Source: Pelobacter propionicus DSM 2379 (GTDB taxonomy: Bacteria > Desulfobacterota > Desulfuromonadia > Geobacterales > Pseudopelobacteraceae). From it: a stretch of DNA of 64,000 nucleotides. Below the pieces are notes generated by a model that did no database searches, was not told the origin of the DNA, and worked only from the letters and a program-made list of their open reading frames with translations. Made by a program: the position numbers and the translations under genes. Position 1 is the first letter of the stretch; the number at the start of each line of letters is the position of its first letter. The stretch is taken from the NCBI RefSeq assembly GCF_000015045.1, contig NC_008609.1, forward strand, positions 3,399,501 to 3,463,500, in the 5' to 3' direction. Positions 18,435 through 26,972 of the stretch are shown here, one piece after another.

Positions 18435-19253
18435 CTACGGCTGGCGCGGGTGCAGCATCATGACCTTGATGTTGTTGCGTTCGTCCTTCTCGCGAATCTG
18501 CCCCATTCCGTCGATCTGCGCTCGCACCTTCACCGGCCTGGTCACTCTGTAGTGGACAGTGTGGATAACGCGGCCACCGGGCCTGTCCAGGGCATGCCGC
18601 GGATCGATTCTCCAGATGGTCGAGGCTCCCCACTTTTTGCCATCTATTTCCAGCCTGAGCATGGCTGCGTCCGGATCCTTCGACCAGACCGAGCGGGGCA
18701 GGGGGGCGTCGCCGACATTTTTCAGTTCAACCGCCAGAAAGCCCTGCTCATTGACCATGATCTCCCCAACGGAGAGATCGCTCCTGTGCGAGTCGGACGC
18801 CGCTCCCGTCTCCTCTGCACCGGGATAGAGCACAACGAGTTTGGCCAGCAGGGTGTGCTTGCGGGAAAAGTTGGAGACGATGACCCGGTACTCTCCCCGC
18901 GTCCGCTCCAGTTCCAGCGCATCGATGCTGTACTCCAGCTTTCCGCCCTCCTTGCCGCCGATCTCCTGCTTGATGACCTTCGTCTCCCCCTTGCGCAGAA
19001 GGCCGATCCCAACCAGCCGATGGGGGATATCCTTATCCGGAGAGACGCTAAACGGATCAACCCCCATACGGATAACACCGGGTGATTTCACCCGGATGTC
19101 ATAAAACAGGGTATAGGGGTCTTTGGAATCCGGAGCGGGGTGAAGCTTGATCTCCTCCTTAAGCGCAAGCCGTTCCGCCGCACCGGCCAGACAGGCAAGG
19201 CTCAGCAGGCCGAGCAGTACCAGGACAACCACCATCAACGTTCGTTGTTTCAT
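18435..19253 (-). CDS. secreted protein with CARDB-like domain
   Basis: A 272-residue protein with a signal peptide at residues 1-26 (KQRTLMVVVLVLLGLLSLACLAGAAE); the LACLAG stretch could also be read as a lipobox. The mature part is beta-rich. Residues about 160-265 resemble a CARDB or Ig-like adhesion fold (VELKNVGDAPLPRSVWS, then IREKDERNNIKVMML, the typical D-x-x-N-N ending). Function unknown; probably periplasmic or surface attached. It has its own terminator and is not clearly part of an operon. Confidence 0.75.
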   Translation of the reverse strand: MKQRTLMVVVLVLLGLLSLACLAGAAERLALKEEIKLHPAPDSKDPYTLFYDIRVKSPGVIRMGVDPFSVSPDKDIPHRLVGIGLLRKGETKVIKQEIGGKEGGKLEYSIDALELERTRGEYRVIVSNFSRKHTLLAKLVVLYPGAEETGAASDSHRSDLSVGEIMVNEQGFLAVELKNVGDAPLPRSVWSKDPDAAMLRLEIDGKKWGASTIWRIDPRHALDRPGGRVIHTVHYRVTRPVKVRAQIDGMGQIREKDERNNIKVMMLHPRQP

Positions 19254-19398
19254 CTTCTGTTCCTCCCATAACGAGATTCGGATGTGCCGAAGAGCAATGC
19301 CATCGGGGATGACGCCGGGAATAGTACGGGATTATCCAGGTCCAATCAACAACAGTTTAAAAAAGCACACTGCCCCGCCTGGTACACGGCTCCGCAGA

Positions 19399-19627
19399 TC
19401 ACTCCAGGTCCACCAGTCTGCCGTCCCTGAAGATCAGCCTCATGTCGCTGTAGATGAACAGAGGTCTTCGAGTCCAGGATGACCTTCTTCTCCGGTTCTC
19501 CCAGGACAGCGGCCACCTCCTCGGGGGACTGCCCCTGATGGACGGTCTTGGAGGCCTTGAGCGCGCTCTCGCTCTCCAGCCACAGACCCAGGTCGTCCAG
19601 CACCCGACGGGAGGTCAGGAAGGCCAT
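19399..19627 (-). pseudogene. frameshifted small protein with OmlA/SmpA-like motif
   Basis: Read from the ATG at 19627, the frame gives VHQGQSPEEVAAVLGEPEKK, the G-x5-EV-x3-LG-x-P pattern of OmlA/SmpA-like repeats. Near 19455-19465, after DSKT, the natural continuation FIYSDMRLIFRDGRLVDLE lies one frame over and ends at 19399. One extra base in the CTCTG stretch would explain this. It may be a real pseudogene or a sequencing error. Fragments this size are often cytoplasmic DUF-type proteins; the role is unknown. Confidence 0.55.
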
Positions 19628-19773
19628 GGGCGCCCGCCCCGTCCGAGCGTTTTAGCCCGGCAGCCGGGCAGCACTTCGTCCGCCACGACCACAAGCGCTT
19701 GCATTGCCCCGGCCGGGTGAGTATATTCAGCCAGATCAACCCTTTCGGAATACCCTTTATTCAAAGGCACGCC

Positions 19774-21408
19774 ATGAGTTCACATCTCGTCAACATCGCA
19801 GCCCATCTCCCCCGCATGGCCGATCTCCAGCCGGACACCCCGGCCATCATCTTCCCCCGTAACGACATCCAGCTCAGCTTCCGGGAGCTGGACGAGCTCT
19901 CCGACCGCATCGCCCACGGCCTGACCGCCATCGGCATCAGCCGCGGCGTACGCACCGTGCTGATGGTTCCGCCAGGGCCGGAATTCTTCGCCCTCACCTT
20001 CGCCCTGTTCAAGGTGGCAGCGGTACCGGTACTGGTGGATCCCGGCCTGGGCGTCAAGAACCTGAAGACCTGCCTGGACGAGGCCGAGCCCCAGGCCTTC
20101 ATCGGCATAACCAAGGCGCACCTGGCCCGACTGCTGTTCGGCTGGGGCAAGGGGAGCATCCATACCCTGGTCACCGTGGGCAGACGCCTGCTCTGGCGGG
20201 GCGCCACCCTCTCCAGCCTGATCGCCGACAGCGACGAGGAGCCGTTCCCCCCGGCCAGGACCGGCCGGGGAGAGACCGCAGCCATCCTCTTCACCAGCGG
20301 CAGCACCGGCCCCCCCAAGGGAGCGGTGTACAACCACGGCAACTTCGCCGCCCAGGTCAGCGCCCTGCGCCAATCCTACGGCATCCGTCCGGGGGAGATC
20401 GACCTGCCCACCTTCCCGCTCTTCGCCCTCTTCGCCCCTGCCCTGGGCATGACCGCCGTGATCCCCGAGATGGACTTCACCCGTCCCGGCTCGGTCAACC
20501 CGGCCATTATCATTTCCACCATCCAGCAGTATGGCGCCACCACCATGTTCGGCTCCCCGGCCCTGATTGATCGGGTCAGCCGCTACGGCGCCCAACAGGG
20601 AATCACGCTCCCGAGCCTGCGGCGGGTCATCTCCGCCGGCGCGCCGGTTCCGGCGGCGGTCATGGAGCGCTTCAGCGACATGCTCGACCCGGAGACGGAG
20701 ATATTCACCCCCTACGGCGCAACCGAGGCGCTGCCGGTCTGCTCCATCGGCAGCAGCGAGGTGCTGGCCGAGACCCGCCATCTGACCGAGCAGGGGCGCG
20801 GGGTCTGCGTCGGCCTGCCGGTTGCGGGGATAGATCTGGCCATCATCCCCATCAGCGACACCCCCATCCGTCACTGGGGCGACGACCTGGCGCTCCCCGA
20901 CTGGGAGGTGGGGGAGATCACCGTCAAGGGTCCCCAGGTGACCGCCTCCTACCTGAACCGCCCCGAAGCCACCAGCCTGGCCAAGATCCCCGATCCCTCG
21001 GGCGGCTTCTGGCACCGCATGGGAGACCTAGGCTACCTGGACGGGGAGGGGAGGGTCTGGTTCTGCGGCCGCAAGGCCCACCGGGTGATCACCCCCATGG
21101 ATACGCTCTACACCATCCCGGTGGAGGGGGTCTTCAACAGCCATCCCCAGGTGAAGCGCAGTGCCCTGGTGGGACTGGGCAAACCGGGCAGGCAGCAGCC
21201 GGTGCTCTGCGTGGAAACGGAGACCGGGGTCAGCCAGGAGGAGCATGGCCGCATCAGGCGCGAACTTATCGCCCTGGGGAGCAAATATCCCCACACCAAG
21301 TCCATACTCAAGATCCTCTTCCACCCCTCCTTCCCGGTGGACATCCGCCACAACGCCAAGATCTTCCGCGAAAAGCTGGCAATCTGGGCCGCGGAGCAGT
21401 CCCGTTGA
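19774..21408 (+). CDS. oleC: OleC, AMP-dependent beta-lactone synthetase
   Basis: A 544-residue member of the acyl-AMP ligase family. It has the P-loop-like FTSGSTGPPKGAVYNHG (about residue 180), the A5 motif YGATEALPV, and the late motif GDLGYLDGEGRVWFCGRK. In the Ole pathway OleC adenylates the 2-alkyl-3-hydroxy acid and closes the beta-lactone ring. I chose the ATG at 19774 (start MSSHLVNIAAHL) with an AAAGG upstream; the frame extends further without support. The stop overlaps the start of oleD. A GCCCGGCAGCCGGGC palindrome lies near 19650 in the leader. Confidence 0.9.
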   Translation: MSSHLVNIAAHLPRMADLQPDTPAIIFPRNDIQLSFRELDELSDRIAHGLTAIGISRGVRTVLMVPPGPEFFALTFALFKVAAVPVLVDPGLGVKNLKTCLDEAEPQAFIGITKAHLARLLFGWGKGSIHTLVTVGRRLLWRGATLSSLIADSDEEPFPPARTGRGETAAILFTSGSTGPPKGAVYNHGNFAAQVSALRQSYGIRPGEIDLPTFPLFALFAPALGMTAVIPEMDFTRPGSVNPAIIISTIQQYGATTMFGSPALIDRVSRYGAQQGITLPSLRRVISAGAPVPAAVMERFSDMLDPETEIFTPYGATEALPVCSIGSSEVLAETRHLTEQGRGVCVGLPVAGIDLAIIPISDTPIRHWGDDLALPDWEVGEITVKGPQVTASYLNRPEATSLAKIPDPSGGFWHRMGDLGYLDGEGRVWFCGRKAHRVITPMDTLYTIPVEGVFNSHPQVKRSALVGLGKPGRQQPVLCVETETGVSQEEHGRIRRELIALGSKYPHTKSILKILFHPSFPVDIRHNAKIFREKLAIWAAEQSR

Positions 21409-22400
21409 GGGCACTGGTCACCGGTGGCGGCGGTTTTCTGGGGGGCGCCATCGCGCGCATGCTGCGGGAGCGGGGAGACCAGGTGCGCAGCTTCTCCCGG
21501 GGAGAGTACCCACATCTGGCCCGACTGGGGGTGGAGCAGTGCCGCGGCGATCTGACAGACCGGGAGGCCCTGCTGGGGGCGGCCCGGGGGTGCGACATCG
21601 TCTTCCACGTGGCCGCCAAAGCTGGGGTCTGGGGGAGTTATGACGAGTTCCACCGCCCCAACGTCATCGGCACCCAGAACGTGCTTGCCGCCTGCACGAG
21701 CCTGGGCATCTCCCGCCTGGTCTTCACCAGTTCCCCCAGCGTGGTCTTCGACGGACGGGACGTGGAGGGGGGGGACGAGTCACTCCCCTACCCGTCCCGT
21801 TACCACGCCCATTACCCGCGCACCAAGGCCCTGGCCGAGCGGATGGTGCTGGCCGCCAACAGCCCCGCGTTGGCCACGGTCTCGTTACGGCCGCACCTGA
21901 TCTGGGGGCCGGGGGACAACCATCTGGTGCCGCGCATCCTGGCCAGGGCACGGGCGGGCAAACTCCGCCGCATCGGCTCGTGCCCCTGCCTGGTGGACAC
22001 GGTCTACGTGGACAACGCGGCCCAGGCCCACCTGCTGGCCGCCGACCGTCTTACCCCCGGAGCGGCGCTCTGCGGCAGGGCCTATTTCATCTCCAATGGC
22101 GAGCCGATTCCTCTGTGGGAGATGGTCAACCGTATTCTGGCTGCCGCCGACCTGGCGCCGGTGGAGAGAAGCATCCCTCCCTGGCTGGCCTATGTTGCGG
22201 GCTCCCTGTGCGAATCCCTCTGGGGATGGCTGGGACGGAAAAACGAGCCCCCCATGACCCGCTTCGTGGCCCGGGAGCTGGCCACGGCCCACTGGTTCGA
22301 CATCTCCGCTGCCCGCCGCGATCTGGGGTATCAGCCGGAAGTCACCCTGGAGGAGGGGTTCCGGCGCCTCCGGGAATGGCTCTCCCGCAGCCGGATCTGA
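21405..22400 (+). CDS. oleD: OleD, 2-alkyl-3-ketoalkanoic acid reductase
   Basis: A 331-residue extended short-chain dehydrogenase. The N-terminus LVTGGGGFLGGAIA is the Rossmann Gly motif, the catalytic set is Ser in VFTSSPSVVF and YPRTK near residue 145. OleD reduces the OleA product to the hydroxy acid used by OleC. The start is a TTG overlapping the TGA of oleC by 4 bases, so translation is coupled. The gene order oleC-oleD-PPTase is tight (7 bases to the next start). Confidence 0.9.
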   Translation: MRALVTGGGGFLGGAIARMLRERGDQVRSFSRGEYPHLARLGVEQCRGDLTDREALLGAARGCDIVFHVAAKAGVWGSYDEFHRPNVIGTQNVLAACTSLGISRLVFTSSPSVVFDGRDVEGGDESLPYPSRYHAHYPRTKALAERMVLAANSPALATVSLRPHLIWGPGDNHLVPRILARARAGKLRRIGSCPCLVDTVYVDNAAQAHLLAADRLTPGAALCGRAYFISNGEPIPLWEMVNRILAAADLAPVERSIPPWLAYVAGSLCESLWGWLGRKNEPPMTRFVARELATAHWFDISAARRDLGYQPEVTLEEGFRRLREWLSRSRI

Positions 22401-22407
22401 CCTTCCC

Positions 22408-23136
22408 ATGGCCACCTCCCCACGCCAGCACTCCCCGCTGTCTCTCCCTCCCCAAGGCGACATCCATCTCCTGCTCGTCCGCCTCTCCAGCATAACCGGG
22501 GTGGACCAGGCCCCTACGATCCTCTCCCCCGACGAACTGGCCCGCGCCAACCGTCTGCTCTGCCACGAGGCCAGGGAACGTTTCATCGCCGGCCGCCTCT
22601 TCCTGCGCCGCAGCCTGGGGCGCTGTCTGGGTCTGAACCCGGCCGGTATCCTGCTGGTAGTGAACGAATGGGGAAAACCGCGCCTGGGGGGAGAGCAGGC
22701 GGCCAGCGGGCTCTGCTTCAACCTCGCCCATACGGATGACTGGGCCATCCTGGCCCTGAGCCAGGGGTGCGAAGTGGGGGTGGATATTGAGTTAGTTCGG
22801 GAGGAGTTGGAGTTTGGGCCCATGGCGCGGCGCTTCTTCTCAGCCTGCGAACGGGAGCAGCTCTTCGGTCTGGCCCAGGAACAGCAGCTATCGGCCTTCT
22901 ATTGCTGCTGGACCCGCAAGGAGGCCTACCTGAAAGGGGTGGGCTGCGGCCTGTCCCTTCCCACGGACAGCTTCGACGTCTCCCTGCTTCCCGGCCATGC
23001 CCCGCGTCTCATGGAGCAACGCCGGGACCCGGCGGAGATTGACCGCTGGAGTCTGGCCGACATCCCCCTCCCCCCCGGCCTGTGCGGGGCTCTGGCGGTG
23101 AAGGGGAGCATCGGAGCGGTCAGGTTCATTGACTGA
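22408..23136 (+). CDS. Sfp-type 4'-phosphopantetheinyl transferase
   Basis: A 242-residue PPTase. The magnesium-binding motifs are VGVDIELVRE and FYCCWTRKEAYLKGVG (W-x-x-KEA). It would load phosphopantetheine onto ACP domains. In PUFA clusters the equivalent gene is pfaE; here it follows oleD by 7 bases and probably serves the Pfa-type synthase whose 3' end is at the left edge of the window. ATG at 22408. Confidence 0.9.
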   Translation: MATSPRQHSPLSLPPQGDIHLLLVRLSSITGVDQAPTILSPDELARANRLLCHEARERFIAGRLFLRRSLGRCLGLNPAGILLVVNEWGKPRLGGEQAASGLCFNLAHTDDWAILALSQGCEVGVDIELVREELEFGPMARRFFSACEREQLFGLAQEQQLSAFYCCWTRKEAYLKGVGCGLSLPTDSFDVSLLPGHAPRLMEQRRDPAEIDRWSLADIPLPPGLCGALAVKGSIGAVRFID

Positions 23137-23151
23137 GGGAGGGTTCGATAG

Positions 23152-24121
23152 GTTGGCTGCAAATGCGAAGAGCGCTTGGCTCTGGACAAAGGTAAATTAC
23201 AGGCTCTTCGCTGTTTCAAGTGGGTTGAGGGTATAGTCTTCAACAGGAAGGAGTACAAGACCGGACGCATCAAACCGGAATCGGAATGGATCACCGTCAG
23301 CGTTGAGCCGATCATCGATCCCGAACTGTTCGAACAGGTCAGCCTGAAGCTTGAATCCCGTTCACCGGACAAAATTCCGCCCCGTGTCGTCAGTTCACCC
23401 ACGCTCCTGACTGGCATCGTCCGGTGCGGTTCCTGCGGTTCCGCCATGACCATTGCCACAGGTAAGGGTGGCCGGTACCGGTATTATAAATGCTCGCGCA
23501 AGATCAACGACCTTGCCAGGGGTGAGCGCTGTCAGAATACCAACGTCCCCATGGAAAAGCTGGACGGCCTCATCCTGCGGACCGTGGCCGAGCGGATATT
23601 CACTCCCGAACGGGTGGAGCTGATGCTAAAGGAATTGGAGATCAACCTGAAGTATGCCCGTTCCGACCAGCACGAACAGATCAGGCAACTGACCTGAGAG
23701 ATCGACGCAGATAGACAAGCTTTATGAGGCGGTGGAAAAGGGATTCCTCCCCTTGAACAGTTCCCTTCAGGAACGGGTTGAAAAACGCGAAACCCGCCGT
23801 CAGGAGATACTGGCGGAGCTGGCCAGCCTCAAACGGTAGAAGGAAATACCAGAGGAAAAGCTGGGCAAGAAGCACATTACGGCCTTCTGTTCAGCGCTCA
23901 AGGAAAAGCTGTGTGACAAGGCTTCAAATTTTGGGAAGGAATATCTGAAACTGTTGGTGAAGGAAATCAGAGTGAACAAAAAAGAAGTGCACCTGTCAGG
24001 GAGCTATTCAGCTTTGGCAAGTGCACTTTCTATTTCAACAAAACCGGCCCATGCAATGGTGCCCAGTTTTGTCCCTAATTGGCTCCCCAACCCGGACTCG
24101 AACCAGGGACAAGGTGGTTAA
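23152..24121 (+). pseudogene. decayed large serine recombinase (3' part)
   Basis: Residues readable from 23152 to 23696 give the recombinase and zinc-ribbon regions (GIVRCGSCGSAMTIAT, then YKCSR...ERCQN). The frame then breaks near 23696; a second frame continues (DKLYEAVEKGFLPLNSSLQE) with a TAG at 23837-23839 and then reads on to the coiled-coil end (GKEYLKLLVKEIRVNKKEVH). The catalytic N-terminal domain is absent. The last codons (NWLPNPDSNQGQGG) and the stop lie within the tRNA-Asn-derived repeat, so the recombinase once ended in an attachment site. GCGAAGAGC and GCTCTTCGC form an inverted repeat at its 5' end (23165-23211). Confidence 0.85.
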
Positions 24122-24124
24122 CAG
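24080..24124. repeat. left attachment site (45-bp copy of the tRNA-Asn 3' end)
   Basis: Begins TGGCTCCCCAACCC and ends GGTTAACAG, identical over 45 bases to 35922-35966. Immediately after it the two sites diverge (TAACCTTG here, CCACCTGC in the tRNA). Confidence 0.95.
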
Positions 24125-24262
24125 TAACCTTGTATATACGTTTCACCTCTTTTCAATTCCCTCCATGTAATCCCAACAACACCACTTAAAGCATTGACAT
24201 TGCCACATATTAAGCGTATTTCTCAATTCATAGTGTTTCAAACTATATCACCCTAACGCAGC

Positions 24263-24290
24263 AAACTATTACACCACTACTACACCACAG
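24263..24290. repeat. candidate integrase arm-type site, left
   Basis: AAACTATTACACCACT followed by ACTACACCACAG. Nearly the same 28-base sequence is at 35849-35876, next to the other end. Each contains two copies of a TACACCAC core. It lies just upstream of the integrase start. The rest of 24125-24326 shows no gene. Confidence 0.6.
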
Positions 24291-24326
24291 GCCAACAACA
24301 ATGTGTCTGACTACCTGGAGGACGCC

Positions 24327-25652
24327 ATGAAAAAAACGACCTTCACCGACACCATGATTCGGAAACTGAAACCAACGGAATCCGATTACACCCGGAGCGA
24401 GGGAAACGGCTTCACCATCCGCGTCATGCCCTCCGGTTCAAAAACATGGCTGTACCTCTATGCCTTCGACGGTAAGCGCCGGAAGATGAACCTGGGGAGT
24501 TATCCAGACGTAACCCTGGAAACAGCACGGGGGCGATTTGAGGACGCCAAACGGAAGGTGAAGAACAACATTGATCCCATGGCGGAAGCCGAAGAACAAG
24601 CGGAAGAGCGGCGAAAGGCCCCCACAGTTGCCGACCTTGTGCATGATTACATCGAGCGCCACGCCAAACGATTCAAGCGGTCATGGGCGAAGGATGAGCA
24701 GATCCTTAATCGGGAGGTTGTTCCAGCCTGGGGAAAGCGTAAAGCTGCCGATGTTACCAAACGGGACATACTCAGACTGCTTGAAGAGATCGTGAACCGC
24801 AACGCCCCCGCCATGGCGAACAACACCTTTCAGATCATCCGCAAGATGTTCAACTGGGCCGTTGAGCAGGACATTCTCCAGCACACCCCCTGCACCGGCG
24901 TCAAGCTCCCCTCCCCTAAGCTCTCCCGCGACCGTGTGCTTTCAGAGTCCGAAATCAAGACGCTATGGGAAAACCTTGGCCGTCCAGACGCGGGTATGTC
25001 GGACGGAGTACGCCGAGCGCTGCGCCTGATCCTGACAACAGCACAACGCCCCGGTGAAGTGACCGGACTGCATACCAGCGAACTTGACGGCTGCTGGTGG
25101 ACCATTCCGGCAGAACGCGCAAAGAACGGCAAGACTCACCGAGTCTACCTGTCTGGCCTTGCTCTGGAGATCATCAACCAAGCCATAGCTCAAGCCAAGA
25201 AATCAAGAGAAACACCATATGACCAGGAATACAACGGTTACGTCTTTCCATGCCACCACAAGAGCAAGGAGAAGCCCATGGGTGACACTGCCCTTGCCGT
25301 TGCCGTAGGCCGCGCCCTCGCATCTCCACTAACAGACGATAAAGGCAACCCCCTCTTTACAGCAGCCGGCAAACCAGCCACCGAGAACCGACTTGGAATA
25401 GATCACTTCACCCCGCACGATCTGAGACGCACAACAGCCACCTTCATGGCGAGCATGGGCTTTATGGATGAAGTGATCGATGCAGTCCTGAACCACGCAA
25501 AGCAAGGCGTCATAAAGGTCTATAATCAGTATCGCTATGACGTGGAAAAACAGCAGGCTCTTGAAACTTGGGAGAACAAGCTGAAAACCATCCTGGCCGG
25601 TGACAAGGTCGTCGACCTGGACCAGAAACGCAAGGAACGGAACGTCGCTTGA
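24327..25652 (+). CDS. tyrosine integrase of the island (P4-type)
   Basis: A 441-residue integrase. The N-terminal DUF4102-like arm-binding domain starts KTTFTDTMIRKLKP and includes LYLYAFDGKRRKMNLGSYP. The catalytic domain has Arg in TTAQRPGEVTGL, the HDLRRT box and the C-terminal Tyr in IKVYNQYRY, with His in LNHAKQG. It would recombine the tRNA-Asn site. ATG at 24327 with GGAGG at 5 bases is preferred over the GTG at 24303. Confidence 0.92.
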   Translation: MKKTTFTDTMIRKLKPTESDYTRSEGNGFTIRVMPSGSKTWLYLYAFDGKRRKMNLGSYPDVTLETARGRFEDAKRKVKNNIDPMAEAEEQAEERRKAPTVADLVHDYIERHAKRFKRSWAKDEQILNREVVPAWGKRKAADVTKRDILRLLEEIVNRNAPAMANNTFQIIRKMFNWAVEQDILQHTPCTGVKLPSPKLSRDRVLSESEIKTLWENLGRPDAGMSDGVRRALRLILTTAQRPGEVTGLHTSELDGCWWTIPAERAKNGKTHRVYLSGLALEIINQAIAQAKKSRETPYDQEYNGYVFPCHHKSKEKPMGDTALAVAVGRALASPLTDDKGNPLFTAAGKPATENRLGIDHFTPHDLRRTTATFMASMGFMDEVIDAVLNHAKQGVIKVYNQYRYDVEKQQALETWENKLKTILAGDKVVDLDQKRKERNVA

Positions 25653-25677
25653 CGCTCTGTAGCTTATAGGCTAACAT

Positions 25678-26022
25678 ATGACCATCCAGACATATCCGCA
25701 TGAAATCGAATACTATGTCACCGAGACAGGAAGTAAGCCGTTCAAGGTGTGGTTGGAAACCTTGCGAGACGTGAGCGGCCGGGCAAAGATTCGTGTCCGA
25801 CTGGACCGCGCCCGGCTGGGCAACCTGGGAGACCACAAGGCCGTTGGTGGCGGAGTTCTGGAAATGCGCATCGACTACGGGCCGGGATACCGGGTTTATT
25901 TCGGCAAAGACGGCAACCGGTTGCTGCTGCTTCTGATCGGTGGCGACAAGTCCACCCAGAGCCGAGACATACAGACCGCCATGGAATACTGGCAGGAGCA
26001 CCAGAAGAGGAACGCACGATGA
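25678..26022 (+). CDS. RelE/HigB-like toxin (addiction module killer family)
   Basis: A 114-residue protein of the Gp49/killer family (TIGR02683-like): KPFKVWLETLRDVSGRAKI, LGDHKAVGGGVLEMRIDYG, YRVYFGKDGNRLLLLLIGGDKSTQ. Family members are ribosome-dependent or free mRNA endonucleases. It overlaps the antitoxin start by 4 bases. Confidence 0.88.
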   Translation: MTIQTYPHEIEYYVTETGSKPFKVWLETLRDVSGRAKIRVRLDRARLGNLGDHKAVGGGVLEMRIDYGPGYRVYFGKDGNRLLLLLIGGDKSTQSRDIQTAMEYWQEHQKRNAR

Positions 26023-26330
26023 GACAGACCGAATACCAGAAAGACCTGATCGAGGCGTTGAAAGCCCCGGAGGAAGCAGCGGCATATCTGAACGCGGCAC
26101 TGGAAGAAGGAGATAAGGATGCCTTTCTCCTGGCGCTCCGGAATATCGCAGAGGCCAACGGCGGCATGAAGGTGGTGGCGGAACGGGCGCACCTAAACCG
26201 AGAAAGCCTGTATCGCACCCTCTCCCGTCGTGGCAATCCGGAGATACGGACGCTGTTCAACCTGTTGCATGGCATGGGGTTGAGACTAAGCGTCGAACCG
26301 TCTCCATTAGGCAAGCAGGCTGCAGCATGA
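26019..26330 (+). CDS. HTH antitoxin of the killer module
   Basis: A 103-residue DNA-binding protein (TIGR02684-like): residues 30-80 contain DAFLLALRNIAEANGGMKVV and the HTH ERAHLNRESLYRTLSRRGNP. It would neutralise the adjacent toxin and repress the operon. Start ATGA overlaps the toxin stop. Confidence 0.87.
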   Translation: MRQTEYQKDLIEALKAPEEAAAYLNAALEEGDKDAFLLALRNIAEANGGMKVVAERAHLNRESLYRTLSRRGNPEIRTLFNLLHGMGLRLSVEPSPLGKQAAA

Positions 26331-26557
26331 CGACGAACTGGCGTGAGGCCTTCCCCGAGTTCCAGGGTAACGAAGCCGGGACGATCCTTGCCGGATACCG
26401 CCACCGGGAGGGATTGACTCAGGTGCAGCTTGCAGAAGCGACCGGCATCCCCCAGCGGCACATCAGCGAGATGGAGAACGGCAAGAGGGTTATAGGAGTC
26501 ACCAGCGCAAAGAAACTGGCCGAGGCCCTCCACTCCGACCACAGGGGCCTGTTGTAA
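26327..26557 (+). CDS. Xre-type HTH protein, third gene of the toxin-antitoxin operon
   Basis: A 76-residue Cro/C1-type repressor: GYRHREGLTQVQLAEATGIP then QRHISEMENGKRVIG. ATGA overlap with the antitoxin gene indicates coupling. It probably regulates the operon or the island; a second antitoxin role is possible. Confidence 0.85.
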   Translation: MTTNWREAFPEFQGNEAGTILAGYRHREGLTQVQLAEATGIPQRHISEMENGKRVIGVTSAKKLAEALHSDHRGLL

Positions 26558-26623
26558 TCCGTTCGCCGGTGATAGTCCGCACAAATCAAGAAAGGCTCCC
26601 GAAACGGAATGCATTTTTTTGAA

Positions 26624-26652
26624 TTGACACGAAAAACCATTTGAGTTAGTTT
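26624..26652 (+). promoter_or_regulatory. sigma-70 promoter of the small RNA element
   Basis: TTGACA, 17-base spacer, TAGTTT. Predicted transcription start near 26659, directly at the beginning of the structured element. Confidence 0.7.
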
Positions 26653-26659
26653 TCTCAAA

Positions 26660-26756
26660 AATCAAACAAAGCGGTTCCGTGCGGCCCCTTCGGGGTTCCC
26701 AATAGCGCCCGCGATTGTATCTGGTGTTTTGCCAGGTACGGTCGCGGGCTTTTTGC
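26660..26756 (+). ncRNA. structured noncoding RNA, copy A
   Basis: About 95 bases with own promoter and own terminator. Box AATCAAACAAAGCGGTTCC, a hairpin CCCC-TTC-GGGG leading into GGTTCC-type sequence, then a long terminator hairpin GCCCGCGA / TCGCGGGC with inner stem CTGG/CCAG and a T run. A diverged copy is at 26973-27077. In layout it recalls phage C4-type antisense RNAs, but I cannot confirm the family. Confidence 0.65.
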
Positions 26757-26781
26757 GTTTAGGGCAAAAAAAGGAGTTCAA

Positions 26782-26964
26782 ATGACTGAGGATCGGATCA
26801 TCAATAAGCGCGAACGTCGTGAACTGACCAATATTAGCGAGCCAACTTGGTGGCGCTATGAGAGGGCTGGTTTGGTTCCTCGCCGGGTCCAACTGACCCG
26901 AGGCAGAGTTGGGTATCGTTTAAGGGAAATCTTGGCCTGGCTCGAGAGCCGCCAACCCGCTTAG
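26782..26964 (+). CDS. AlpA/MerR-like small DNA-binding protein
   Basis: A 60-residue HTH_17-type protein: NKRERRELTNISEPTWWRYE, RVGYRLREILAWLESRQ. Such proteins control integrase or act as excisionase-like factors in islands. AAAGGAG precedes the ATG. It lies between the two noncoding RNA copies. Confidence 0.75.
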   Translation: MTEDRIINKRERRELTNISEPTWWRYERAGLVPRRVQLTRGRVGYRLREILAWLESRQPA

Positions 26965-26972
26965 GCCAAACC

